A DNA stretch of 64,000 bases from Buxus sempervirens (taxonomy: Eukaryota; Streptophyta; Magnoliopsida; Buxales; Buxaceae), in the NCBI GenBank assembly GCA_947561395.2, contig OX387186.1, positions 3,192,835 through 3,256,834 on the forward strand. The letters are read 5' to 3'. Below are positions 1-11,650 of this stretch, in pieces (the stretch's first letter is position 1; every line of letters begins with the position of its first letter). The translations under genes and the position numbers were made by a program. The notes under the pieces were generated by a model. The model was not told the DNA's origin, did no database searches, and was given only the letters and a program-made list of their open reading frames with translations.

Positions 1-628
1 TTTTGAAAGCTCGATTAAAGCAAACTCAACCGAATTTACCTACCACAGAATTAATGGGTACATTGCCAAGGTTTGTAAGGATTTCAGCAAGTTCAGACCG
101 CGTTAGATTCATCAAACAGTGTCACTAAAGTATCAGTTCTGGCAAATTTTGAATTTTTTATCCCTATGAAATTTGAATATCTCTCTTTCTTGGATTCTTC
201 GTTGATGCTCTAGGAGGGGAAGTTTCAGGCTGGTTTTGAATTCGTCCACGGAAGCAAGAGATACCTGGATAAACCTCCAAACTGTAGTCCAAGTTCGATC
301 GGGAGAAGTGAGTTTCCTAAACCCAATAACTCAAGCAATACCAAGCAGGTAAAAGCCCTTCTTTGGTGGTTAAATTTTACTCATTTGTTCTTATTATCTT
401 TCTCTTGCTTCTGCCTTTTCTTTTCCTCTTGTTTGTTTTCTTACCTTCTTACTCACATATGTTGGCTTATCTTCTGTATCTTTTTGTTTTGTGGCCGATT
501 ATTGCAAGTCATGTTTGCGTAGTTTGTTCTTTAATATTGGTTATATGAGTTTGCTCTGCATATTCTCTCCTCCTTTCCCTATAAAAACACTCAACATTCC
601 GAAGAATCCAAAATGCACATTCCTGATT
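1..628. other. Intergenic, 3' side of the reductase gene
   Basis: No gene is supported here. The stretch is AT-rich, and its only open frames are short hydrophobic ones rich in Phe and Leu with no recognisable domain. It lies downstream of the reductase stop codon at 629-631, so part of it is probably that gene's 3' UTR. Confidence 0.5.
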
Positions 629-3002
629 TCATTTTGCCTGTGAAAAGTTCTTTGATTTCGGAACACAACCATCATTCTGGCCTCGCGGATTCAGAAATCC
701 ATTCTGTAAACAACAATTTACAGTCTGCTGGATTGTTTCCTCTATGCTATACTTGTATTCAAAACCCAAATCAATCAACTTCTGAGAAGATATCTTTGAG
801 GGGAATGAACCTTGATGTTCCCCAAAAAACCTGAACAAAAGAAAGAATCAGCAGTAAATGATATTGCTGTCAATTCCCATATCAACCTTCCCTTTATATC
901 CAGGATCCAAAATGAAAAGGACTACCTTTCAGCCTTGAAGCTAGGATACTCCATGGCAAGATAGTCAACCAAATCTGACATCACAAAACTGCCAGCAGAG
1001 CAAATATATCGACCCTCTGCTTCTGCTCGTTCCATCAGAAAAATGTGAGCATTGCATATATCCTCAGTATGGACTAATGAGATTGATCCCAATCGAGAAT
1101 GTACTGCCTGTAATATGGAATAGAATTGAGAGTCGCCTGTAGAGGACGGATATAGCCATTAATGACATCGTAAAGAACATAAACACGTCTCCATTTGAAT
1201 AGATCCTACATAACGGGGAAGAACAAAATAAGTTCCAATAATCACCCACATGCAACTGTATCCACGTATTCTATGTTAACACCATAAAAATGAGCAGACA
1301 TAGTGGGTGTGAATGCAGAATAACAGGCCTACCAAAAAAAAGAATGCAGAATAACAGCATCATAGAACAATAGAAAAGATAATATTATGTGGTTCAGTTT
1401 TGTGCCTACATCTATGGACCAGATAAAGACAATTCCACTTTCTCTACTAAATTAGGCTGCATTTGGATACCAAGAAACACCAAAATGTAGGGTTCCTGCA
1501 TTCATACTGTGTTTTGGATACCAATAAAAGGGAAAAAAAATGATCGGAACCCAGCACCACAGAAACTACCTCCAGATCCAGAGGTCTGAAACTGAAGGAA
1601 ACCACCTTCTCAGTGATCAAACGCAAAAAACAAAAAACAAGATACTATCACAAATAGTAGGGTGACATAAATCACCTGTGATGGGGGACAGCAGAACTTG
1701 AACACTTGCTGGAACAGTTGAAGAAAGATATGGACCAGCTACTGTAGTTGGTATTATGGAAACAAGATCAATTCCTTTCTCCTCTGCAAATTCAAAAGCT
1801 GCTTTTTCTGAAAGAAGCTTTGAGAGGACATAGACCTGGTATAGATGACCATGGGATATATTAGTTCTAACCATCTGCACTTGTTGTATTAGAAGTTTTT
1901 GTTCTCCATCATATAAAATAAAACAATCAGTGCAGCAAAATAGTGCAATACCCATCCATTTGCTTTCGTGTTCCAGACTTGATCAATTGGGTTTTGGCAA
2001 CATTCATCAACTACAGATCTCCATTTACCCGCATCATCTTTTGCAGTGATCGTACTGACGGAAGATGTGAAAATAACCCTTCTCACTGATTTTGTTCTCC
2101 AGCAAGCCTTGAGAAGGTTTAAAGTTCCATTGATTGCAGGTTCGAGTATGCTTGATTGAACGTAACTCTCTTCTCATTTGAATAAGGCACATTGTCACTT
2201 CTAAGTTGAAGTATCATTTTCACTACATAAAAAATTAGATGAAAACATTAAAGCAAAAAAATACATTACCTACATTCTCTGTAGCTACCACGCCAAAATC
2301 CATAGAAGCTGCTAAATGGAAGACCCCGTCGCAGCCCTTCACAGCCTCATCGAAGCTTCCTTCTTCTTTCATATCAGCTCTGAATACTTTCAAGCTTTTT
2401 CCACCATTCCATAATGATAGCAGACGAGAAGCCTTCCCTGATACTCAATATATTTTTAATATCATGAATGGAAACAGTTGGTTGTTTCATTTAAAATTTT
2501 GCAAGAAAATGACAGAGGAAGAACAAAATGGTCAAGGATGTGAAATATGAGTATTTTCTTGGTAAACAAATGGAGGAATATTTGGGAAGAAAATGAGAAG
2601 GCATCTCAGCTTACTTCAAAAGCAGTACCAAACTAGAACTAAGAATATCCTAAATTGTGACTCTAGAAGCTCTAAAGATGTATTTTGGGAGGATCTCAAC
2701 TTTCTCCAAGTAAATTAAGATGATCTCAATGATATGGGTTCAGGACAGGCTTTCGGAAATCAAGACCAATATTCCTGTATTGGCTTATGTTGGAGAGTTG
2801 ATAAAAACAGACCTGGATCTCTGAAAGTTGCATGAATCGTGTAGCCTCTTTGAAGAAGAGTCTTCACCAGATATGAACCTATATAACCAGTTGCTCCCGT
2901 CACACAAAACGCCCGAGACTCCCTTCTGCTGCCCTCCAGGTGATCTGCCGATGCTTCTTCTTGTGAGTGTTTCTGCTGTGAAGCTGATGATGATGCTGCC
3001 AT
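629..3002 (-). CDS. DFR/anthocyanidin reductase-like NADPH-dependent reductase
   Basis: Six exons join in frame into about 382 residues: 3002-2813, 2437-2270, 2169-1952, 1835-1676, 1136-926 and 830-629. The N-terminus has the Rossmann nucleotide-binding motif [12 protein letters not shown], followed by the DFR-family stretch GVFHLAAS. The extended-SDR catalytic set is present: the TSSVST serine region in exon 3 and YVLSK (Tyr-x-x-x-Lys) at the start of exon 4. Late motifs [16 protein letters not shown] and [11 protein letters not shown] are typical of the DFR/ANR/cinnamoyl-CoA reductase group. Family members reduce phenylpropanoid or flavonoid carbonyl groups with NADPH in the cytosol. The long TITAKDD-type loop resembles the less-studied At4g27250-like branch, so the true substrate is unknown. 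An in-frame upstream Met exists at 3029; 3002 was chosen because it opens the usual Ala/Ser-rich leader. No lesion is seen. Confidence 0.88.
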
Positions 3003-3537
3003 GGCGACCAGGTAGAAAGAAAAAAACACAGTAAAGCAAAGAGTAGAACATGGGATATTGCGTCAAGATGTGGTTTAATTTTAGTTTATGCAACGCTGCC
3101 TTCTGGAATCCAGCTCACAAGTGTTCGGCTGCCCACCTTTTTTTTTTCTTTTACTCTCTTGTTTTGTCGTATGCACGTATTATTTTATATATTTTAGTGA
3201 AGCTGTGTTATAACATATCAACGTAGAATAGTAATCCCCACATTAGAATAGAACAATTACTAAACAACAAACCGGAAAAGAATAATTTCATACTTTTCTC
3301 CTGTTAGAAGACATCAGGGAATATACAAAAATGGAATTATGTTACAATGAAATCAACACGCTTTAGGAACACTCACTTGAATCCCCAACTCAATCCCAGA
3401 AATCAAACTTTGGCACATCTGCCTCTTCCCATTCCTCCAACGATCCTCAGATGAATACATGACAAACCAAAATTTAAAACCAAAAAAAAAAATGAAAAAT
3501 GAAAAACGATTAAACGAATGGTCAATGATAAGAACCA
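3003..3537. other. Spacer between the reductase start and the kinase 3' end
   Basis: The spacer is AT-rich. It should contain the reductase promoter and 5' UTR (part near 3003) and the kinase 3' UTR (part near 3537). I see no clear TATA box and no further coding region. Confidence 0.5.
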
Positions 3538-6500
3538 TTAACAAACTTCCATGGGGTGACCTGTGCTATCAATGGACTCTTCTCTTCGAAGATGTGTGAT
3601 TGGAACATGAGATTCTGAATGATCTATATCAATGGAAATTTCGTCCGTGGCGGATGAAGCTCGCTTGTGATGTTTCTTGCTGTGCCTCAGTTTAAGAATC
3701 CTGGACAGTGTCTGCACAATGTCTCTCATGGAGGGCCGTTTTCTTGAGACTTTGTTTATGCATTTGTATGCTAGAACTGCCATATCATTCAATTCTTGCA
3801 CATCAAAATTCCCATCCAGACGGGAATCCACAATCTCCTCCCACCCAACTTTCCCTTCAGCATTTAGGGCTGCCTGTTAACCATCACGAGCAGCAATTAC
3901 AAAATATTAAAAATATTGGCAGAGAAATGGTTGTTTCACATGAATGAGCAGTATGAACCACCCTCAGTTGATTCTGTTTCCCAGATTCTCAATCAGTTAC
4001 CATAATACCAAGAAGAAATATACACAAAGTGAGAGAGAGGGAGGGCAACAGACTTACAAGCTCAACATATTCCATGAGACCCTGTTGAGGATTCCTGCCT
4101 GCGATGAGTTCAAATAGCAAAACTCCAAAACTGTAAACATCACTCTTCTTGGTGAAGGCCCTAGTTGATACATACTCAGGATCAAGATACCCAAAGGTAC
4201 CCCTGATATTTGATGTGTGCGGGTTCACCATCTCTTCCCTTGAAAGCCCAAAATCAGCAACCTGCACAACACATCATAGGTGTCATCCAGATTCATTCAT
4301 TAAAAGGTCCCAAGTTTTTTCCTTCAAACATTAAATTATCAGACTTCTATGTTCAGCATGCATCAGTTCGATTATTTAATTTAAAGATCCTAGGAAGGCC
4401 ACATTTTCTATGAGGAATAAGGCTATGGTCCCCTTGAAACAGCCAGATAGGAAAAGAAACTTTCCATTTATCAAGGTCTCAATCTGAGGAATTTAAGTTT
4501 AACAACAGGAGACACATACTCTGGCTCTCATAGACTGGTCCAACAGAATGTTGGAGGATTTGATATCCCGATGCACAACAGGTGGAACTGCCTGCAGAAA
4601 TAGGAAGGAGAAATAAACACACACATACACAAAATAAGTACAGAGAGAGTTAGAGAGAGATTTCTATTCAATATTCATTGAATTGCTTCCACTAGTTCGC
4701 AAAAAATGAAACCTTACCCCATCATGAAGATACTCCAAACCCCTTGCAACATCAAGAGCTATATAAAACCTCAAATCCCAGCTTAATGGTTCATGATTTT
4801 CACCTGCACATTAAAACATTAAAATCTCAGGTTTCTATGTATTCACGAAAGAAATGCATCTGATTGTCGATATGATTCAAAATTTCTATGTATTCACAAA
4901 AGAAATGCATCTGATTGTTGATATGATTCAAAATCATTATTACTTCTTTGATATCAAGTTGGATTGTTAGAAGTAAGCATTTTTTGTTCATTGTATGTAA
5001 TTGAACTACAAAGCATCTTTCAGATCAGCTAAGTGCTTCCTTGGGTCAACTTTTCAGGCTTGTGATGGTAAAGATACCATATTGAAGTTAGCATAAAGAT
5101 GAAAGGCAAAGTTTGTTTGCTGTCCTTAGATTTTTGAAGTACAAACTTATAGTTAACTAATTAAAGGTGAAGTTGACAATGCCATCCATTTGTGATTGAA
5201 CTACGTCAGTACCTATGTTATTAAAGGCGGTCGCCTAGGCGACCAGGCAGTGTCGCAAGGCTCGGGCAGTAGCACGCCTATGTGAGCTATGCTTAGGCGA
5301 CCTAGGCGATAGCCTAGGCGCCCAAGCGATCGACTGCTCGCCCAAAAGAAGCAAAAAAAAAAAACAAAGGAAGAGGGAGAGTTTGAAACATCGTCAAGCA
5401 GAAGAGGAAAAACCGAAGAGAAAGCTGCAAGTCTCCATCGCAAGTCTTCATCTCAAGGTACGTCGATGACTGTTTTTTTTTTTTTCTCTTCTTCTCCATC
5501 GTCTGTCTTTTCTCTTTCTCGCTCCGTCTTTGTTTTTTTTCTCTCTCTCGCCCTCCCTCTCACTCGCTCCCTCTCTTTGTGTTGCTCCCTATCTCTCTCG
5601 TTCCCTCTATTTCTCTCGCTCCCTCTCTCTGTCTCCTCTGTTTCTCTCGCTCCCTATCTCTGTCTCACTCCCTCTCTCTATTTCTCCCGTTCCCTCTCTT
5701 TCGTTCCCTATCTCTCTCACTCCCTATGTCTTACTCCCTCTATCTCTCTCTGTCTCACTCTCTATCTCTCGCTCCCTCTGTCGTTCGCTGCTTCTATCTC
5801 TCTCGTTGTCGCTCCCTGCTCCCTCTATCTCTCTCGTTGTCGCTCCCTACTCCCTCTATCTCTCTCGATTTCTCTCTGTCTCTCTTATTCTTTTTTTTTT
5901 CGTTTTTTTGTACTAATAACAGAAACGTCATTCCAAAATTCCAAACTTTCACTGTTGAAGAACACTTGTATTTTAAGACTGAAGAACACTTGTATTCCAA
6001 ACGTCATTCCAACTTTACAATCTTTTGTTCTCCCTCTTATTCTTTTAAGAGTGAAGAACACTTGTATTTTTTTGGTGATTTTAAATTTGATGTGTGAAAA
6101 ATGAGTATCCATGACTGGACCAGCCTCACCCAAAAGTCATACGTAATTAATAATTACGTATGATTTAAGCCTCAAGTCAATTAGATGGGATTGCAAGAGG
6201 CTTGCTTCAAGAAACTAATATGGATTTTACATTGGATGATGGAATCTAGACCTTTTGATACTTTAGATTTTTTTGATTTTTAATACTTCCATGTACAATG
6301 GATGATGAATATATTTTGATTATTTTGAAATGAAAAATTGTTGCCTAGGCGGTCGCCTAGGCTACAAGCAGGTCTATCGCCTGGCATCACCTAGGCGTTT
6401 TCACAACTATGGTAAGGACTTTCAGATCAATTATGAATTACAAAGGTTCTAACTTTCTGGAGATATGTGGAAGTAAAGAAAATATGTAACAGTCAACATA

Positions 6501-9500
6501 AGCAGATGGAAGGGGAAATCTCATTTGTGAACAGTGCATCCAAAAGGTTAGGTCACATTTCTTGCTTAGCCATTGAAAGGCATAATTCCTCTATAAGATA
6601 GAGTTACGGAAATAAATTTCACGAGCAGGAAAATGTTTGACCATCTAAAATGATTCAGATTTCCAAACAGTCACACAACCCTTGGGAATTGTGCATACAA
6701 TCCATAAATAGCAAAAAAATGCCAGTCATGGGTGGGATCTGACAATTATTCAACATTGTTCAATGTTAAATCAACGATCCATTATCCATCACTCCTCTAA
6801 GCTACCATTTTTTCTTTTTTGGGTTAAAGTCCTATTAAGCTAAAGAGGTACTTCAGCCATAAGGGGGTGGAGGCAGTGATCCTGCCCTGTATATTTTCAC
6901 TGAGATAATACCTGATCCCACTGACTGGAATGGTTCCAGAGTCTCTTCCAAGTCAAGCAAATTGTTATACTTTCCACATAGTAATGCAGTGAAGAAGCTT
7001 TCTATAACTGAAAATAGGAAGGTCTTAACTAATATTCCAAACACATTCACCAAAAACTGATAAATGACAACAAAAGTGGCAAAACAAAAACCAAGATGCA
7101 GAAAAATTGTTTAATTTGATTTACCAAGGCAATTTTTTCTTTCAATAAAGTGATGAAGATTATATATACCAAAAAGAGGAAAACAAAGTAAAGGTGTACC
7201 CGCAAGGAATGGGTACAACCAATAATCTAACAGAAACAAAAGCAAATACAAGAATTCAAAAAACAGAAAACTAGTAATCCCTTCCTTTCTCAGCTTATAG
7301 TCGACTTCCAATCCCGTGTTACATCCAACAGCAATACTGATCGGAAGTCTTCATGTACTGACACCCAAGACATGGGATCACTAGGATTATTCACGAAACA
7401 TAACACTGAACCACTGGTAGGGCATTTAACTATTCAGAAACTCATTCCAAAGGGATATATATGATGGATTAGCAAAAATTGATCCATATAAGGAGTGTAA
7501 ATCAAAGAACGACTCATCACTACTGAAACTGTCTAAAGGAGCACAAAGGGTGTCTGGCTTGTCTTTCCTAATAAAATAATTGTTGGTACAAAGAGTTGAT
7601 AGTTATCTTACTGTATAAATGAGAGGCAAGGCTTCCATTGCTCATGTAGACATATACAAGCATATTCTGCCCTTTTTCTGCACAGTAACCAACCAAATTC
7701 ACGAGGTTTCTGTGATGTAATCTCCCAAGTAATAGAACCTAAGAAAAATAAAGAAGGCAAAGATCAAAGCCAAAAAGACTATACTAGGTGAAGTGATTAG
7801 ATTACATGAAGTTTAGATCAGATATTGCCACCTTTAAAAGAAAACCATATAAAAACATATAATTTCCAAAGACAGAATGACCTCTTGCTTTACTTGCATA
7901 TTTTACTAAGATGCAACTTTTTATGCCTCAAGCTGCCCTAAATATAATAAAAAGAAAACAAAACATCAATTTAACAGAAATGTTTGGTGATACTAGATCC
8001 AAGGATTTATTGACTAGTCTGTGCATGTATTGAAGACGCCAGGAACAGAACTCTTCACATATCAAAAAGACAAAAAAGATTCAAGTAAAATGTGACTAAA
8101 TTCTACAAAAACTGTCCATAATTTAGTGGAGTTAGAATGGGCAGTAGATCAGATATAGCACAAATGATTGAATTAGGTAGCAGTGTGTGCATATCATGCA
8201 TTTATATAGAGTAAAAGTGAAGGCAAAAGATACAGCTGCTGCAAAATGCAACTGCAGATGATACAAAGTTGGAAAGGATAAACTGAATGTCAGAATGGGG
8301 AGAAATCTTAGCATAATAGTAACTAGGGGGATAGAGAAAAATGAAGAAAGTAATAAAGCTGGAGCAAACATAATACTTGGTGTCATACACTCCTCTAAGT
8401 GGCCTCTGCTTCGGAGTAAATCCTTTCTGATTGTTAGTAAAGAAGAAATGCTACACACAGTCATATAACAGCATTTAAAACAGCACAGACTCTCCAATTT
8501 AGTGAGAATCACACATGGCATGATTCATGAGCAAATGGTTATCGATATTGCGAATGCGTGAAAAATAGAGAGTATTATTTGCTTTTAGACACTGTTTCCA
8601 GTATGCCAGATACCCTTTCATGATTTCATCCATGTGGCCTTCTATATAACTTTTGTTTAGCAATCCCCAATCCCACCATACTTTCCATCCTTACCTCTGT
8701 TTGAAACTCCTTCTCCCCTTGCCTAGAATCAGTTGCAAGCACCTTAACAGCAACAGTCTCACCAGTTGACATCTGAGCTTTGTAGACAGGACCAAATGCC
8801 CCATGACCTATAACTGTCGTAAAATTAAAAGTTGCTTTTTGTAGGTCTCTGCACATACATCACCAGAAATGTGGTTGATAAGCATGAAGAAGAATAAATG
8901 TGCATTCTAATAGTGACTAATGATAAGAAGAACTAGGTCAATGTGCAACAGGTATTCTGATACATCATCAACAACAACAAAGCAACTTATTTTAGCTAGT
9001 TGGTGTTGGCAGCACAAATCTTGTTCCACCAACACAATCTATAAGAAACAAAATATCCAGCAAGAATTTATGTATTCAAATCATTCTGAAAAACTCCATC
9101 CACATCCATCTTTGACTGCCATCCTATTAGATCCTTCAATAATAATAATAACACAAGTAAAAAAAATTGCATGTTATTAAGGAGAATAACCCAACAAGAA
9201 CATAGCAAGTTTTGACTTGAGCTCGTACTCCTTTTAATGTAGCATGTATGTAGCATTATCCATTCCCACAATCAGTTCAAGCAAACTGAGGATAAGCAGC
9301 TAAACAAATAGACGAAGTAAAATACTGAAAAGGAAAAAGCACATAGTTAATATGGATTCTATCGATCTCTATTCCATTATTACCAAGATACAAAACTAAG
9401 GTTGCATGAACCATTTAATCACCTAATGCAATTCCCCTACAGGCATTAGATGATCAGTCAACTATCGTCTCTATTCCATAGAGGACCATCATCTGATGGT

Positions 9501-10119
9501 CTCTAAGCATTTTCTTTCGAATTTTAGCTTGTTCTCTTTTGGACAACCTACTCAGAAAGATGGGTCATCTTGCAAAATCAAAACTCTTCCGAAGCTCTAT
9601 GTGTCTTTGCTCATTTTCAGAGAGACAACTAGGTAAAAAGGCCAATCCTCAATACAGAATAAAAATTAAATAAGAAAATTACCAGAGAAAGTTATCAATG
9701 ATGCCCTTGAATAGAATATTCAAAACAATTTGAATCCCCATGCTGTTGAATAGACAATACCAATATGATAGGATTTTAACAAAGATAAAAACATACTTGT
9801 AGGAGTACTTAGGTATCCCCGATGCAGAAACTGCATTCTTCCTCTTTGGTCTATCCGGCCACATGAATCCATTGCCATCATATGACTTTGGTGATTCCTG
9901 ACCAACGGTTGAGTCTGATAGTATTGTACAAGATTGAACACCATTAACACGGATAGGAATGGTTGCTGCCCTTCGAGAACTGCTGTTTCCTATTTGTGAC
10001 AGCCTCCTGCGGTACCTAATGCAGAAGAGAGCGGAAATTGCCAAAAGCACTCCAATAATCACTCCAATGGAAACCCCAATTATCAGCCCCCATGAAATGC
10101 CATTCATCTCCTTATTCAT
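3538..10119 (-). CDS. CRLK1: CRLK1-like calcium/calmodulin-regulated receptor-like kinase
   Basis: Seven coding exons (10119-9797, 8848-8695, 7738-7612, 4803-4718, 4591-4520, 4261-4058, 3873-3538) keep frame and give 433 residues, close to the roughly 440 of Arabidopsis CRLK1. A short N-terminus leads into one transmembrane segment (about residues 9-31) and a basic stop-transfer RYRRR. There is no large ectodomain. The kinase has [11 protein letters not shown] (Gly loop), VAVKVLA (ATP lysine), [11 protein letters not shown] (catalytic Asp), VADFGLS and YLDPEY, then subdomain [19 protein letters not shown]. The juxtamembrane stretch [17 protein letters not shown] and the C-terminal basic tail match CRLK1. 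Family knowledge: CRLK1 sits at the plasma membrane, binds Ca2+/calmodulin and acts through MEKK1 in cold responses. All catalytic residues are intact. Intron 3 (7611-4804) carries a transposon, described separately. Confidence 0.93.
4832..4933. repeat. 51-bp direct tandem duplication in kinase intron 3
   Basis: Two adjacent copies, 4832-4882 and 4883-4933, both begin TTTCTATGTATTCAC and differ at about three positions. The repeat starts about 30 bp inside the intron from the exon at 4803-4718, so it lies near the splice acceptor. Confidence 0.85.
5205..6419. mobile_element. Non-autonomous hAT-like element in kinase intron 3
   Basis: The candidate element is 5213-6411. Its ends form imperfect inverted repeats: the left starts CTATGTTATTAAAGGCGG, and the right, read inverted, starts CATAGTTGTGAAAACGCC. 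Both are followed by subterminal copies of CGCCTAGG. Flanking octamers GTCAGTAC (5205-5212) and GTAAGGAC (6412-6419) match at 6 of 8 places, which fits an aged 8-bp hAT target duplication. The core is a long CT-rich low-complexity tract (about 5475-5890), then three copies of GAAGAACACTTGTATT (5956-6070). No transposase is visible. The family call rests on target-site length and end composition only. Confidence 0.6.
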
Positions 10120-11650
10120 TAATTATATGCTCTTCACTATCCAAATGGACACTCCATCAATGGACCTGCAAAATGACCAATCAATCTAAAAGTGAAATTG
10201 GGTGAAAACTGCACTTTCTTTTCCAATTTGTTCCTTTTCACTCAACGATTTCTGAAAGTGATTTTTAAGCTGCTCCTTTTCATGATATTTTAATAATTCG
10301 GACAAAAAGATCAGATGTTTTAATGGTCTACAAAGTCATGACAAACTCACAACTGAGGAAAAGGATAGCTACTTTCTAATACAAAACCAGCCCCGCCCAC
10401 TTACCCACCAAGAGAAAAAGGAATCAATAACTGGTAACGAGAAACTGCAAGGAAAATTTCATCCATGGAAGTTCCATCTCAAAAACTGAGACGTGCCCTG
10501 AAAGAGAAGTAAAAGGAAAAAGTCTAATGAAGGAACGACTGCTGAATACATAAGAACACGTTCATATAACCAAAACAGTACCACTCGGTAATCCCTTTAA
10601 AACGTAAAAATTTCTTGGCAAGAAAAGAAACCACCAAAAGCAATAACTGTAAATCAATGTACACATGAGAAGTTTGTCACGAAGACGAAACAGTGACCGT
10701 TTGCAGCAGTAATCTCTTCAGTTACAGCATAGAGTTCTTGTTTAATTCAATTTTGCGATCAATGAATTTAGCTGCTTCCTTTTATCATATTAATGGATAC
10801 TGAAACTACAAGTCATTGATTTATTTTAGCAGGACACCATGTATACATATCAAGATTTCAAACTGCGGATATATCTGCAACAGAAACGAGATTTTCGGCG
10901 CAGATATCACGCAGTTGGAAGTTAAAAGTTATCCTTTTTAAAAAAAATAGAAATTAAATTATGAACATTATCAGCCCTATAAGACAAAGCCAGAAACTGA
11001 AACTTCTGAATCTACAAGCGGGAAAAGAAAAACTTAGTTTTCAGATCAAGTCAAAAAAAGGATAAGAAAAAAATGCAGATCTAGAAACAAGAATACAACA
11101 GAAAGAGACCAAAAATGAAACCCAAATAAATTCGTATCCAGCAACGAAAATTGGAAATTACAGATTATAACAAAAAGTAAGGAAACGAAAGTGGAAATCG
11201 GTCAGAACTCCGTGTTACCTGTACGTTCAAGCATCGAAACGGAAACATTTCGACAAGAAAACCGAACAAGAGAAGCCCCAAGAATTTAAACAGATACGGA
11301 TGAGTAGATCAAAATACAAAGAGAAAGACAAAGAGACGGAATTTAAACAGATAAATCCAGCGACCAAAGCTGGGATCTGTTTTTAGACATTAAAGAATAC
11401 GAACAGAAGAAGAAACAAGTGAAAATGGAGAAAGAAAATATGAAAATGGAAAAGGAAAAAGAAATACCATTTGTTTTTGTCGTTTTAAATTCGGCTGGCC
11501 GCTCGCCAATAAACGCGCCTCTACAGGGATACAGATATTTCCAAAATACCCCTCTCGCTAAAATGACGGAACTGCCACTGATTGTTTTATGGCTGCGTGG
11601 GTAGTTGAGGTTTCCGATCAACAGCTTGGGAAGAGAGTACAAAGCGACCG
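10120..11650 (-). other. 5' UTR, leader intron and promoter-proximal region of the CRLK1-like gene
   Basis: Upstream of the ATG at 10119, a good acceptor (read on the minus strand as TTTTGCAG before GTCCATTG) lies near 10166. A matching donor CGTACAG/GTAACACG lies near 11218. This suggests one non-coding leader exon, roughly 11219 to 11640, and a leader intron of about 1 kb. No continuing coding frame is present. The leader exon is purine/pyrimidine biased, as plant 5' UTRs often are. The exact start of transcription cannot be read from the sequence. Confidence 0.45.

Noticed and set aside
5466-6104. Long plus-strand open frames (up to 212 codons) rich in Ser, Leu and Pro
   Set aside because: They are produced by a CT-rich low-complexity tract open in all three frames, inside a transposon-like insertion in an intron. 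There is no domain.
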